Of a DNA stretch of 64,000 nt, positions 30,092 to 39,612 are shown piece by piece. Source of the DNA: Microbacterium sp. KUDC0406. Lineage in GTDB: Bacteria > Actinomycetota > Actinomycetes > Actinomycetales > Microbacteriaceae. The translations under genes were made by a program, and so were the position numbers. The stretch spans positions 1,488,001-1,552,000 of the forward strand of contig NZ_CP091138.1 of NCBI RefSeq assembly GCF_021582875.1, read 5' to 3'. The notes beneath the pieces were generated by a model that worked only from the letters and a program-made list of their open reading frames with translations, did no database searches and was not told where the DNA came from. Numbering within the stretch: the stretch's first letter is position 1; the number at the start of each line of letters is the position of its first letter.

Positions 30092-31087
30092 TTACGTGGA
30101 GCCCTCCGCTCGATTCCTTACTGTACCACCCCGCACGTCGACTGCGAGCATGTGGGCGGTCCACGGGGTGTCCGTGACGGAGTCCGCCAGTTCGACGGCC
30201 GCCTGGCGGTGGCCAGGTCCGTCTGCGAGCACGAGCACGCTGGGCCCGGCGCCCGAAACGACCGCCGCGAAGCCCGCCTGACGCAGCGACTGCACCAGCC
30301 GCAGCGTCTCGGGCATGGCCGGACCGCGGTAGTCCTGGTGCAGGCGATCCGCAGTGGCATCCAGGAGCAGCTCCGGACTCTGCGTCAGCGCCGCCACCAG
30401 AAGAGCGGAGCGCGAGACGTTGAACACGGCGTCCTCCCGCGGCACCTGCGGGGGCTGCAGCGAGCGGGCCAGCGAGGTCGACATCGTGAATCCGGGCACG
30501 AACACCAGCGGTGCGACACCACGGTGCACGAGCAGCTTCTTGTGCGCGGGCCCGCGCTCGCCGATCCAGGCGATCGTGAGACCGCCGAACAGGGCAGGGG
30601 CCACGTTGTCGGGATGCCCCTCGAGCTCGGTCGCGAGCCGCAGCAGCGCATCGTCGTCGAGATCGACGTCGCCGGCCAGCAGTCCCCTGGCCGCTAGGAT
30701 GCCGGCTGTCACCGCCGCCCCGGAGGATCCGAGTCCCCGGCCGTGCGGAACGCCGTTGTCGGCGACGATGCGCAGGCCGGGCAGCGGTCGCCCGGCATCG
30801 GCGAAGACGTGCGCGATGGAGCGCACGACGAGGTTCGTGGCATCCGTCGGGATCTCGTCCGCGCCGGAGCCGGACACCTCGATCTCGAGACGGTCATCGG
30901 CGAACGACGACACGACCAGGTGATCGTAGATGCTCAGAGCGAGGCCGAGGGTGTCGAACCCCGGGCCGAGGTTCGCGCTGGTCGCGGGAACGACGACGTC
31001 CACGGTGCGCAGAGCTCCCGCCACGGATTCCTCGCCCGGCAGGTCGGTCGGCTCGGCGCCGGCGACGACGGTGACACCCACGGTCAC
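30092..31087 (-). CDS. thrB: Homoserine kinase
   Basis: GHMP-family kinase phosphorylating homoserine for threonine synthesis; 331 residues. PATSANLGPGFDTLGLAL at the N-terminus and the ATP-binding loop VPHGRGLGSSGAAVTAG are diagnostic, as is the C-terminal VVSGAGPSVL. GTG 31087 overlaps the hom stop by 4 nt. thrC, which lies between hom and thrB in mycobacteria, is not here. Confidence 0.95.
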   Translation of the reverse strand: MTVGVTVVAGAEPTDLPGEESVAGALRTVDVVVPATSANLGPGFDTLGLALSIYDHLVVSSFADDRLEIEVSGSGADEIPTDATNLVVRSIAHVFADAGRPLPGLRIVADNGVPHGRGLGSSGAAVTAGILAARGLLAGDVDLDDDALLRLATELEGHPDNVAPALFGGLTIAWIGERGPAHKKLLVHRGVAPLVFVPGFTMSTSLARSLQPPQVPREDAVFNVSRSALLVAALTQSPELLLDATADRLHQDYRGPAMPETLRLVQSLRQAGFAAVVSGAGPSVLVLADGPGHRQAAVELADSVTDTPWTAHMLAVDVRGGTVRNRAEGST

Positions 31088-32397
31088 TCCCCCTCGACGC
31101 GCAGGACCGACACGACCCGCTCGACGACTTCACTGGCCGCCAGGCTGTCCACGGTGGCGCTGAGCGCCTGATCCGCGGCGCGGTGCGTGCCGATGATGAG
31201 GCGGGCCGTACCGCCCTCCTCGCCGTTCGGCTCGGCCACGGTCTGCAGCACCGTGGCCACCGAGACGCCGCCCTCGCTGAGCAGCCCTGCGACCGTGGCG
31301 AGCACGCCCGGTGCATCCGAGACCTCGAGCGTGATCTGGTAGCGCGTGGTGACGTGGCCGATCGGCACGACCGGCAGGTTCGCCCTGGTGGACTCCCCCA
31401 CGCCGGTGCCGCCGGCGATGTGGCGGCGGGCGGCGGAGACGACGTCGCCGAGCACGGCCGACGCGGTCTGCACGCCGCCGGCGCCGGCGCCGTAGAACAT
31501 CAGCGGGCCGGCCGCCTCGGCCTCGACGAACACGGCGTTGTTGGCGCCGTGAACCGAGGCGAGCGGGTGCGAGCGCGGCACCAGGGCGGGATAGACCCGC
31601 ACCGAGATCGACTCGGCGCCCTCGTCGATCAGGCGCTCGCAGACGGCGAGCAGCTTGATCACGAAGCCGGCGGCCCTGGCCTCCTCGATCATGTCCGCGG
31701 TGATGCTCGTGATGCCCTCGCGGTGCACCGCCTCGAGCGGCACGGCGGTGTGGAAGGCGAGGGATGCCAGGATCGCCGCCTTCTGCGCGGCGTCGTAGCC
31801 CTCGACGTCGGCCGTCGGGTCGGCCTCGGCGTACCCCAGGCGCTGGGCGTCGGCGAGGACGTCGGCGAAGTCCGCGCCCTCGGAGTCCATCCGATCGAGG
31901 ATGTAGTTCGTGGTGCCGTTGACGATGCCCATGATGCGCACCACCCGGTCGCCGGCGAGCGAATCGCGCAGCGGACGGATGATCGGGATGGCGCCGGCGG
32001 CCGCCGCCTCGTAGTACACCGAGGCGCCGACCCGATCGGCGGCCTCGAAGACCTCCGGCCCGTGCGTGGCCAGCAGAGCCTTGTTCGCCGTCACCACGTC
32101 GGCGCCGGCGCCCAGGGCGAGCAGCGTGTGCGCACGCGCCGGTTCGATGCCCCCGATCAGCTCGACGACGATGTCGGCGCCGGTGATCAGCGTCTCGGCA
32201 TCGGTCGTGAACAGCTCGCGCGGCAGGTCGACGTCGCGAGGCGCGTCGATGTCGCGCACGGCGATGCCGGCCAGCTCGAGTTCGGCACCGGCGCGGTCGG
32301 CGAGCTCGTCGCCGTGCTGCAGCAGCAGTCCGGCCACCTGGGATCCCACGGCTCCGGCGCCCAGCAGCGCCACTCGAAGTCGTCGGTACTCGGTCAT
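31084..32397 (-). CDS. hom: Homoserine dehydrogenase
   Basis: NAD(P)H-dependent reduction of aspartate semialdehyde to homoserine; 437 residues. Nucleotide-binding GAGAVGSQV near 13-21, catalytic segment TANKALLATHG, EAAAAGAIPIIRPL, GIVNGTTNYIL and the dehydrogenase core LGYAEADPTADVEGYDAAQK are present. Residues ~350-437 form an ACT domain, implying feedback control by an amino acid, probably threonine. ATG 32397 overlaps the lysA stop; the frame is open further upstream inside lysA but is not homologous there. Confidence 0.95.
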   Translation of the reverse strand: MTEYRRLRVALLGAGAVGSQVAGLLLQHGDELADRAGAELELAGIAVRDIDAPRDVDLPRELFTTDAETLITGADIVVELIGGIEPARAHTLLALGAGADVVTANKALLATHGPEVFEAADRVGASVYYEAAAAGAIPIIRPLRDSLAGDRVVRIMGIVNGTTNYILDRMDSEGADFADVLADAQRLGYAEADPTADVEGYDAAQKAAILASLAFHTAVPLEAVHREGITSITADMIEEARAAGFVIKLLAVCERLIDEGAESISVRVYPALVPRSHPLASVHGANNAVFVEAEAAGPLMFYGAGAGGVQTASAVLGDVVSAARRHIAGGTGVGESTRANLPVVPIGHVTTRYQITLEVSDAPGVLATVAGLLSEGGVSVATVLQTVAEPNGEEGGTARLIIGTHRAADQALSATVDSLAASEVVERVVSVLRVEGE

Positions 32398-33842
32398 CTC
32401 TCTCCTTCGGACGTCTGCGTGGGATCGGCCCCGGAATCGGACTCCGGTATGCCGGCATCGCGGGACAGCAGGTCGGCGACCGTCTCGCCGCGCACGATCA
32501 GCCGTGCCGCACCGTCGAGCACCGAGACGATCGGCGGACGCGGGACGTGGTTGTAGTTGCTCGACAGCGGGGCGCAGTAGGCTCCGGTCGCCGGCACCGC
32601 GAGCAGATCGCCCGGTGCGGCGTCGGCGGGCAGGTACTCGTGGTCGACGACGATGTCGCCGGATTCGCAGTGCTTGCCGACCACACGTGAGAGGACGGGC
32701 TCCCCGTCGCCGGCGCGGGACGCCAACCGGGCCGAGTACTGCGCTCCGTACAGCGCGGTGCGCGCGTTGTCGCTCATCCCGCCGTCGACGCTGAGGTACC
32801 TGCGGGCGCCGTTCTCGAGGACCACGTCCTTGATCGTGCCGATCTCGTAGAGCGTGACGCCGGCGTTGCCGATGATCGCTCTGCCCGGCTCGAACGACAG
32901 CGCCGGAACGTCGATGCCGCGCGCCGCGCAGCCCTCCGCGACGGCGGTGACGATCCCCTCGGCGAGCTCGCCGACCGGTGCGGGATCGTCGACGCGCGTG
33001 TACGCGATGCCGAAGCCGCCGCCCAGGTTCAGCTCCGGGACCGGGCCGTCCTCGAGCAGGACGGCGTGCAGGTCCAGCACGCGGGAGGCCGATTCCCTGA
33101 AGCCGGCGACGCCGAAGATCTGCGAGCCGATGTGGCAGTGCAGCCCGACGAACTCCAGCCCGGGGATCTCCCGGATGCGGGCGACCACGGCCTCGGCATC
33201 CGCCAGCGGAAGACCGAACTTCTGATCCTCGTGGGCGGTGGCGAGGAAGTCGTGCGTCTCGGCGTGGACGCCGCTGTTCACCCGCAGCATCACACGCACC
33301 CTCGCGCCGGCGCGAGCCGTGATCGCCGCCAGGCGCTCGATCTCGATCGCACTGTCGATGATGATCGTCCCGACGCCGACCTCGACGGCACTCTCCAGTT
33401 CGGTGACGGACTTGTTGTTGCCGTGGAAGCCGATGCGGGACGGCTCGACGGACGCGGCGAGCGCGACCTGCAGCTCTCCGCCGGTGCAGACGTCGACGTT
33501 CAGACCCTCTTCGACCATCCAGCGCGCGACGACCGTGGAGAGGAACGCCTTGCCGGCGTAGTAGACCCGTGCGGTGGTGCCGTGCGCGGACGCGGCCGCC
33601 TCGAACGCGTCCCGCAGGGCCGCTGCCCGTCGGCGCACCTCGCCCTCGTCGATGACGAGAAGGGGCGTGCCGTACGAGCGGACCAGATCCGCGACGGGTG
33701 CCCCGCCGAGCACGAGCGCTCCTTCCGCGTCGCGGTGCGCGGATGCCGGCCACACCCCCTCCGCGAGATCATCGGGATCGTCGGGCACGGCCAGCCATTC
33801 GGGGGCGAGCGCGGTGGGGGCGGAATGCACGGGGCAGGTCAC
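32394..33842 (-). CDS. lysA: Diaminopimelate decarboxylase
   Basis: PLP-dependent last step of lysine synthesis; about 482 residues. PLP lysine in VYYAGKAFL, HGNNKSVTEL, the HCHIGSQIF segment, GGGFGIAYTR, EPGRAIIGNAG and the active-site CESGDI (cysteine from the partner subunit) are intact. Start uncertain: GTG 33842 is used, TTG 33845 is adjacent; a TAGAAT element at 33897-33902 could be the operon promoter. First gene of the overlapping lysA-hom-thrB unit. argS lies upstream on the same strand, as in mycobacteria, but a YihY gene and an LmeA-like gene intervene. Confidence 0.95.
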   Translation of the reverse strand: MTCPVHSAPTALAPEWLAVPDDPDDLAEGVWPASAHRDAEGALVLGGAPVADLVRSYGTPLLVIDEGEVRRRAAALRDAFEAAASAHGTTARVYYAGKAFLSTVVARWMVEEGLNVDVCTGGELQVALAASVEPSRIGFHGNNKSVTELESAVEVGVGTIIIDSAIEIERLAAITARAGARVRVMLRVNSGVHAETHDFLATAHEDQKFGLPLADAEAVVARIREIPGLEFVGLHCHIGSQIFGVAGFRESASRVLDLHAVLLEDGPVPELNLGGGFGIAYTRVDDPAPVGELAEGIVTAVAEGCAARGIDVPALSFEPGRAIIGNAGVTLYEIGTIKDVVLENGARRYLSVDGGMSDNARTALYGAQYSARLASRAGDGEPVLSRVVGKHCESGDIVVDHEYLPADAAPGDLLAVPATGAYCAPLSSNYNHVPRPPIVSVLDGAARLIVRGETVADLLSRDAGIPESDSGADPTQTSEGER

Positions 33843-34012
33843 CAATCGTGGGAGGGATCCTCGGGCGGGAGCGGTGCACGCCGCGAGGTTCCCCCGATTC
33901 TAATGGGATGCTTCGACGTCCCCGGTTCTCATGAAGCGGGCCCCGTGTCTGTGACGACGCCCGTGTCAACCCCCGGCGCATCGGCGTCGCTCCGCGTTAG
34001 GGTGGCCGCAAC

Positions 34013-35059
34013 ATGGTCACCGATTCGCAGTCCGACAGTCCTGGCGCTCTGGCCACGGCGCGCACGAAGCTGATCCGCGCGGCGCTGCGCCTGCGCGTGG
34101 TGCGTGCGGCACTGCTGCACTTCGGACGCCGGGGCCCGATGCTGGCGGACGCGGTGACCTACCGGGCCCTGTTCAGCGTGTTCGCCGCCGTGCTGCTGGG
34201 CTTCTCGGTCGCCGCCCTCTGGCTCGCCGGCAACGATGACGCCTGGAACGCCGTGGTATCGGCCGTGGATGCGGCACTGCCCGGACTCATCGCCGGCGAG
34301 GGCGGGAGCGGGATCGTGGATCCTTCCGCCATCCGGGCTCCCGCCGGGCTCTCCGTCGCCGGAGCGCTCTCGGCGGTGGGCCTGATCGGCTCGGCCCTCG
34401 GCGGGATCGGCTCGCTGCGCGTCGCCGTGCGGACGATCGCCGGGACGTCCTCCGAGGATGTGCCCTGGCTGCGCGCGACGGCCCGCAACCTGCTTCTCGC
34501 GGTGATCGTCGGCGTCACCTTCGTCGGCGCTGCAGCGCTGACCTTCGCCAGCAGCCTCGCAGTGCGGGGCGCTGCTGCCGCGCTCGGCATCTCCGGGGAC
34601 TCCGCAGGTGTGTTCTGGAGTGTGCGGGTCCTGTCGCTCCTCGTCGTGCTCGCGCTGAACGCCGTGCTGATCGTCGCCGCGTTCCGGGCCCTGTCCGGAG
34701 TGCGCGCCCCGTGGCGCAGCACGTGGGCCGGTGCCCTCGGCGGCGCGGTCGGACTCCTCGTGCTGCAGGAACTGTCGGGCCTGTTCGTCGGCGGAGCGAA
34801 GGCGAATCCGCTGCTGGCGTCCTTCGCCTCACTGCTCGCACTGCTGATCTGGCTCAACCTCTCCACGCAGGTGATCCTGCTCGCGTCGGCCTACATCGTC
34901 GTGGCCACGGAGGAGCCCACGGATCGCGTTCTGCACGTGCACGGCGCGCAGACGCTCGCCCAGCATCGACTGCGCCGCGCCGAACAGGATGTCGCGATCG
35001 CGACATCGGCGCTTCGCAGCGCGCAGCGCGCAGCGAAGCAGGAGAACGAAGAGGCCTGA
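34013..35059 (+). CDS. YihY/BrkB family inner-membrane protein
   Basis: 348 residues with six predicted membrane helices. Family landmarks are ADAVTYRALFSVFAAVLLG near 45-63 and, after four further helices, LLALLIWLNLSTQVILLASAY. The C-terminal ~45 residues are charged and form a likely coiled coil (LAQHRLRRAEQDVAIATSAL). Function is unknown despite old annotations as a ribonuclease BN or serum-resistance factor. A TAGGGT box lies 9 nt before the ATG. Divergent from lysA and convergent with the LmeA-like gene (4 nt between stops). Confidence 0.85.
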   Translation: MVTDSQSDSPGALATARTKLIRAALRLRVVRAALLHFGRRGPMLADAVTYRALFSVFAAVLLGFSVAALWLAGNDDAWNAVVSAVDAALPGLIAGEGGSGIVDPSAIRAPAGLSVAGALSAVGLIGSALGGIGSLRVAVRTIAGTSSEDVPWLRATARNLLLAVIVGVTFVGAAALTFASSLAVRGAAAALGISGDSAGVFWSVRVLSLLVVLALNAVLIVAAFRALSGVRAPWRSTWAGALGGAVGLLVLQELSGLFVGGAKANPLLASFASLLALLIWLNLSTQVILLASAYIVVATEEPTDRVLHVHGAQTLAQHRLRRAEQDVAIATSALRSAQRAAKQENEEA

Positions 35060-35063
35060 GACC

Positions 35064-35870
35064 TCAGGGACAGGTGCCGTTCTCCTGCAGCGCCGGGTCG
35101 ATGCCGATACGCCCGTCCACCTCGACGTCGGCCACGGCGGTGTCGCCGGCGATCGTCAGATCCGTCAGCACGAGGCCGGCCGGCAGCTGGTCGGCGATGC
35201 AGATCCGGTGGGTCTCGGACAGGCCCGACCCTATCCCGCCGAGCCTGTCGGCCAGTTGCGCGAGATCGAGATCGATGCCGCCGAGCGTCGCCGACACGGG
35301 AGTGAGCAGCAGCTCGCCGGCATCCGCGCCCGGTGTGACCGTGAGCGACATCGGAATGGACATCCCGAGCACCGGTACGCTGCCCGCGACCGTGACATCC
35401 GGCGCATCGAGGGTGACCTCGTCGATCGGCAGGTCGGACTTCTCCACCAGTGCGGCGAACTGGTCCTCGGCGATGGTGACGGTGCCCGCGGCCGAGCCGA
35501 TCTCACCGGCACCGAGCGGGATGCCTCTGGCCGTCACGTCGACGGCCCCGGTGATGCCGCCGACCTCGACGCTGTCGCTGGAGATGTCGAGCCTGCCGAG
35601 CCGGCCGGAGATCAGCTGCGGCACCAGCAGCCCCGAGGTCTGCACATCCAGCTGCTGGTCGGCCGGCAGGTCCAGGTTCTCGATGACGAGGCTGCGCACG
35701 ACACCGGGGACGACGGCCCGGGCGACGAGCTCGGCGGCCACGGCCAGTGCCGCGAGCACGACGACGACGATCAGCAGCACCCACGGCCAGCGCGATCTGC
35801 GCTTCGGCTGCGCGGCGGGCACGAGGTCGTCCGGCAGCGGCAGGGTGTGGTACGCGGACGTGTCGCTCAC
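35064..35870 (-). CDS. LmeA-like DUF2993 phospholipid-binding protein
   Basis: 268 residues: a cytoplasmic N-terminus with RRSR, one membrane anchor (about 29-52, WPWVLLIVVVVLAALAVAAE) and a secreted domain of repeating beta strands with the DUF2993 pattern (VEVGGITGAVDVTARGIPL, VTLDAPDVTVAG). In mycobacteria LmeA binds phospholipids and supports mannan maturation in the periplasm; a similar envelope-lipid role is only inferred. 21 nt downstream of argS and probably cotranscribed. Confidence 0.78.
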   Translation of the reverse strand: MSDTSAYHTLPLPDDLVPAAQPKRRSRWPWVLLIVVVVLAALAVAAELVARAVVPGVVRSLVIENLDLPADQQLDVQTSGLLVPQLISGRLGRLDISSDSVEVGGITGAVDVTARGIPLGAGEIGSAAGTVTIAEDQFAALVEKSDLPIDEVTLDAPDVTVAGSVPVLGMSIPMSLTVTPGADAGELLLTPVSATLGGIDLDLAQLADRLGGIGSGLSETHRICIADQLPAGLVLTDLTIAGDTAVADVEVDGRIGIDPALQENGTCP

Positions 35871-35891
35871 CCGGTCATCCTCTCCGGCCCG

Positions 35892-37555
35892 TCACATGCG
35901 CTCGGGCGCGCCGACGCCGAGCAGTCCGAGCCCGTTGCGCAGCACGACGCCGGTGGCGTCGTTCAGCCACAGCCGGGTGCGGTGCACGGATTCGATCGGG
36001 TCGTCGCCCTGCGGGATGACGCGGCAGTTGTCGTACCAGCGGTGGTAGAGGCCGGCGAGCTCCTCGAGGTAGCGCGCGATGCGGTGCGGCTCGCGCACCT
36101 CGGCTGAGAAGGCGACCAGGCGCGGGAACTCCTGCAGCGCCCCCAGCAGAGCGGACTCGGTCTCGTGGGTCAGCGTCTCGGGGCGAATTCGCCGCGGTCC
36201 ACGCCGGAGTCGGCCGCGTTGCGGGCGACGTTGTGGGTGCGGGCGTGCGCGTACTGCACGTAGAACACCGGGTTGTCGTTGGTGCGCTTCTGCAGCAGCT
36301 CGGGGTCGAGGTCGAGCGGCGAGTCGGCGGGCGACCGCTCCAGCGAGTAGCGCAGCGCATCGGTGCCCAGCCAGCCCAGCAGGTCGTCCATCTCGATGAT
36401 GTTGCCGGCGCGTTTACTGAGTCGCGCGCCGCCGATCGAGACCATCTGGCCGATGAGCACCTGGATGTTCTTCTCCGGGTCCTCACCCGCCGCGCCCGCG
36501 ACGGCCTTGAGCCGGTTCACATAGCCGTGGTGGTCGGCGCCGAGCAGGTAGATCTTGTTCTGGAAGCCGCGATCGCCCTTGTTCAGGTAGTAGGCGGCAT
36601 CGGCGGCGAAGTAGGTGTACTCGCCGTTCGAGCGGCGGATGACGCGGTCCTTGTCGTCCGTGAAATCCGTGGTGCGCACCCACACCGCGCCGTCCTCATC
36701 GAAGAGGTGCCCCTGCTCGCGCAGCCGGTCGACGGCCTGGTCGATGAGGCTCGTGCCGTTCTCGTCGGGGGCGTGCAGCGTGCGCTCCGAGAACCACACG
36801 TCGAAGGGCACGTTGAACCGGTCCAGCGAGTTCTTGATCTCGGCCAGCTGGTACTCGTAGGCGAGATCGCGGGCCACGACCAGCTGCTCGTCGTCGGGCA
36901 GTCCGAGCAGGTCCGGACGGGCGTCGAGGACGCGGCCGGCGAGTGTCGCGATGTACTCCCCCGGATACCCGCCCTCGGGCGTGGGCTCGCCCTTCGCCGC
37001 AGCGACGATCGACGCCCCGAAGCGGTCCATCTGCACCCCGGCGTCGTTGATGTAGTACTCGCGCACGGCGTTCGCCCCGCTCGCGAGCAGCAGGCGCACG
37101 ATGGAATCGCCCAGCGCCGCCCAGCGGGTGTGCGCGATGTGCAGCGGACCGGTCGGGTTCGCCGAGACGAACTCGACGTTCACCGAGACGCCGGCCTGCG
37201 AGTCGTTGGTGCCGTAGGCGTCGCCGGCATCGACGATCGTCTTCGCGAGGGCACCGGCGGCGGCCGCATCCAGCCGGATGTTCACGAAGCCCGGGCCCGC
37301 GACCGAGGCCTCCGCGATGCCGTCCGATTGCACGAGTCCGTCGGCGACCAGCTGCGCGAGGTCGCGCGGATTCGTGCCGAGCCTCTTCGCCAGGCGCATC
37401 GCGATGTTCGATGCCCAGTCGCCGTGATCGCGGTTGCGCGGACGCTCCAGCACGATGTCGGATGCCGTGATGCCGGCGTCCTCCCCGGGTCGCAGCGCCG
37501 CCGCGATCGGTGTGATGACGGCGAGGATCTCCTGGGCGAGCGTTTCCGGGTTCAT
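35892..37555 (-). CDS. argS: Arginyl-tRNA synthetase (frameshifted in this sequence)
   Basis: Charges tRNA-Arg; about 554 residues once repaired. The class I signature is HIAH in [20 protein letters not shown], and the KMSKS-type loop is [10 protein letters not shown]. Residues up to GVDRGEFAP are in one frame; the anticodon-binding domain ([20 protein letters not shown], to the end VGAPERM) is in the next. The break is the GGGG run at 36180-36183; one more base gives [13 protein letters not shown] and a full-length protein. Essential, so a sequencing error is likely. A tRNA-Arg gene lies about 7 kb away. Confidence 0.93.
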
Positions 37556-37587
37556 AGACCTCTCAGTCTACGTGCTGCACCCGCGCG

Positions 37588-38595
37588 TCATCGGGCACGT
37601 GCCGCGGCGACCGATGCCGCCAGCCGCGCGTGCCCCGGGGCATCGACCTCGACGCCTGCGTGCCGCAGGGCGAGCACGGCCGACCCCAGCACACCGTCGG
37701 CCGAGGGGATCACGCGCACGCCGGCGTCCAGGGCGGCCACCCGATCCGCGAACACCTCGGCGAGCGGACCGGGCTGGGCCAGCACGCTGCCGCCCACGAC
37801 CAGCGGCCCCGTGCCCTGATACGCCGCGGCGAACGAGTGTGCGAGGAGCTCACCCGCCTCGATCAGGATGCCCCGTGCGATCGGATCGTCCGATGCGGTG
37901 AACACCAGTGGGGCGAGCCGTGCGAGCTCCACCGGCCGGCCGCGGTAGATCTGGCGGATGAGCGCCTCCAGCAGCACCGGACGCCCGTATCCGAGCGACG
38001 GCGCCGGTTCGATGTCGAGAGCCTCGAGCACCGCCGACGTGAGCGCGGTCGGCTCACCGCGTCCGTCGAGATCCTCCACCGCTGCCAGCGCTGCGCGATG
38101 CCCGAGCCAGAATCCGCTGCCGCGATCGCCGAGCAGCCAGCCCAGGCCGTCGACGGTGCCCACGAGCCGTCCGGCCTGTGCCCGGATCACCGACGCCCCC
38201 GTTCCGGAGACGATCGCGTATCCGTCGGGTTCGGCGGTGCCGGAGAAGTACAGCGCGAGCAGATCGGACTCGAAGACCAGCTCGCTGACGAATCCCGCGC
38301 GCTGCAGCGCCTGCAGCAGCCAGTGCTCCTCACCGCTCGCGCCATGACCGGCCGCCGCCGCGACGATCAGTCCGACGTCACCGGCATCGCGCCCGGCGGC
38401 ACGGAGCGCCTGCGACACCGCGTCCACGACGTTGTCCCCGGCGAGCTGCTCCCCGGCGGACGTCGGATTGCCGCTGCCCGACTTCCCGTATCCGAGGCAC
38501 TCGCCCTCCCTGGTGAGGAGCGTGGCCCTGGAGGACGTGCCTCCGGCGTCGATGCCGACGATCAGCCGGTCGCGATCGGATTGTGACGTGATCAT
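37588..38595 (-). CDS. N-acetylglucosamine kinase-like protein (BadF/BcrA ATPase family)
   Basis: 335 residues with the actin-like ATPase fold: phosphate-1 loop GIDAGGTSSRATLL (about 14-27), SGTGASVIRA (phosphate 2) and the adenosine motif VVGGSVLAQPG. Members of this branch phosphorylate GlcNAc or related amino sugars. Context supports that: it is divergent from an RpiR regulator that heads a SIS-isomerase and sugar-ABC operon. Its promoter overlaps that of the regulator (see 38617-38645). argS begins 32 nt downstream and could be partly cotranscribed. The exact sugar is not known. Confidence 0.78.
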   Translation of the reverse strand: MITSQSDRDRLIVGIDAGGTSSRATLLTREGECLGYGKSGSGNPTSAGEQLAGDNVVDAVSQALRAAGRDAGDVGLIVAAAAGHGASGEEHWLLQALQRAGFVSELVFESDLLALYFSGTAEPDGYAIVSGTGASVIRAQAGRLVGTVDGLGWLLGDRGSGFWLGHRAALAAVEDLDGRGEPTALTSAVLEALDIEPAPSLGYGRPVLLEALIRQIYRGRPVELARLAPLVFTASDDPIARGILIEAGELLAHSFAAAYQGTGPLVVGGSVLAQPGPLAEVFADRVAALDAGVRVIPSADGVLGSAVLALRHAGVEVDAPGHARLAASVAAARAR

Positions 38596-38597
38596 CG

Positions 38598-38626
38598 TTG
38601 ACCTTTGAACGGAATGAGAATAGATT
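38598..38626 (+). promoter_or_regulatory. Sigma-70-type promoter for the RpiR-family operon
   Basis: -35 TTGACC (38598-38603), exact 17-nt spacer, -10 TAGATT (38621-38626). Transcription would start near 38633, giving a leader of about 38 nt before ATG 38671. This is the best promoter match I found in the window. Confidence 0.7.
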
Positions 38627-38645
38627 TCGGAAAGACGCTTACCAA
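38617..38645 (-). promoter_or_regulatory. Promoter for the sugar kinase gene, overlapping the divergent promoter
   Basis: On the minus strand: -35 TTGGTA (38640-38645), 17-nt spacer, -10 TATTCT (38617-38622). Its -10 shares bases with the -10 of the opposite promoter, so one bound regulator, or RNA polymerase itself, could make the two mutually exclusive. AAAGG before ATG 38595 serves as ribosome-binding site. Confidence 0.6.
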
Positions 38646-38670
38646 ACGTATGCGGTTTTCACTGGAGGCA

Positions 38671-39612
38671 ATGGTGCCACGGACCACCCCGACCGGCAAG
38701 GATGTCAGCATCGCGCGCCGGATCGACGCCGGACGCTGGCGCATGCCGGCCGCCATGGCCAGGGTCGCGGACGTCGTGGACCAGCATCCTTCCGCGCCGC
38801 TCGAGTGGACGATCAGTGAACTCGCGGCGCGCGCGCACACGTCCGCGGCGACGGTCACCAGGTTCTGCCGCCTGATCGGATTCGACGGCTACACCGAGCT
38901 CCGCGTCCGCGTCGCCTCCGAGATCGGTCGGGCGAGCGCGACCGAAGAGACCCCCCGCCGCGCGCGTCGGGTCCTGGGAGAGAACGATCCGCCCGACGTG
39001 CTCATGCAGACCCTCCTCGAGACGCACGGTCGCGCCATCCAGGCGACCGCCGACCGGATCGACCTGTCGGCCGTGGAACGCGCGGCGAAGGCGATCTCCA
39101 GCTGCGATCATCTGGACATCTACGCCGTCGGCTCCAGCGGGACGATGGCCGCCTTCCTCCGCGATCGCCTCTACCGGATCGGCGTGAACGCCCACCTCTG
39201 GACTTCCGCGCACGACGGCCTCACCTCTGCCGCGCTGCTCGACAGCACCAGCGCCGCCATCGGCATCTCCACGACCGGCAGCACTATCGACACCGTCCAG
39301 ATGCTCTCGCGTGCCGCCGCATCGGGAGCCTTCGCCGTGGCGATCACGCAGGACGCCCATTCCGCGCTGGCCGATGCGGCGGACGAAGTGATCACGACCG
39401 CCGCCCAGGCACCCGACGTCCGGCCCGACGACCTGTCGGCACCGCATGCGCAGCTCTTCGCCATCGATCTGCTCTACTTCGTGGTCGCGCAGCAGGACTT
39501 CGCCGCATCGAGGGCTCGGCTCGAAGACACCGCGCGAGCGGTCGCCGGGCTGCGGCGTCCGCGATGGCGCTCCACGGCACACCTGCCCCGAGGAATCCAG
39601 GAGATCCGATGA
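38671..39612 (+). CDS. RpiR/MurR-family transcriptional regulator (HTH_6 + SIS)
   Basis: About 313 residues. N-terminal helix-turn-helix with the family's ISELAARAHTSAATVTRFCR and LIGFDGYTELRVRVASEIG, then a SIS sugar-phosphate-binding domain (IYAVGSSGTMAAFLRDRLYR, GISTTGSTIDTVQML). Such regulators sense phosphosugars and usually repress catabolic genes. Upstream in-frame codons at 38605, 38614 and 38650 lie in or near the promoter; ATG 38671, with GGAGG directly before it, is preferred (GTG 38674 is possible). The stop overlaps the next gene by ATGA. Confidence 0.85.
   Translation: MVPRTTPTGKDVSIARRIDAGRWRMPAAMARVADVVDQHPSAPLEWTISELAARAHTSAATVTRFCRLIGFDGYTELRVRVASEIGRASATEETPRRARRVLGENDPPDVLMQTLLETHGRAIQATADRIDLSAVERAAKAISSCDHLDIYAVGSSGTMAAFLRDRLYRIGVNAHLWTSAHDGLTSAALLDSTSAAIGISTTGSTIDTVQMLSRAAASGAFAVAITQDAHSALADAADEVITTAAQAPDVRPDDLSAPHAQLFAIDLLYFVVAQQDFAASRARLEDTARAVAGLRRPRWRSTAHLPRGIQEIR

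Noticed and set aside
31084..33753. Single 889-codon protein fusing a lysA-overlapping frame with homoserine dehydrogenase
   Set aside because: The part upstream of 32397 is an out-of-frame reading of lysA; hom starts with an ATGA overlap.
38605..38670. Longer RpiR protein starting at TTG 38605 or ATG 38614
   Set aside because: These codons lie within the -35/-10 region of the gene's own promoter, before the predicted transcript start.
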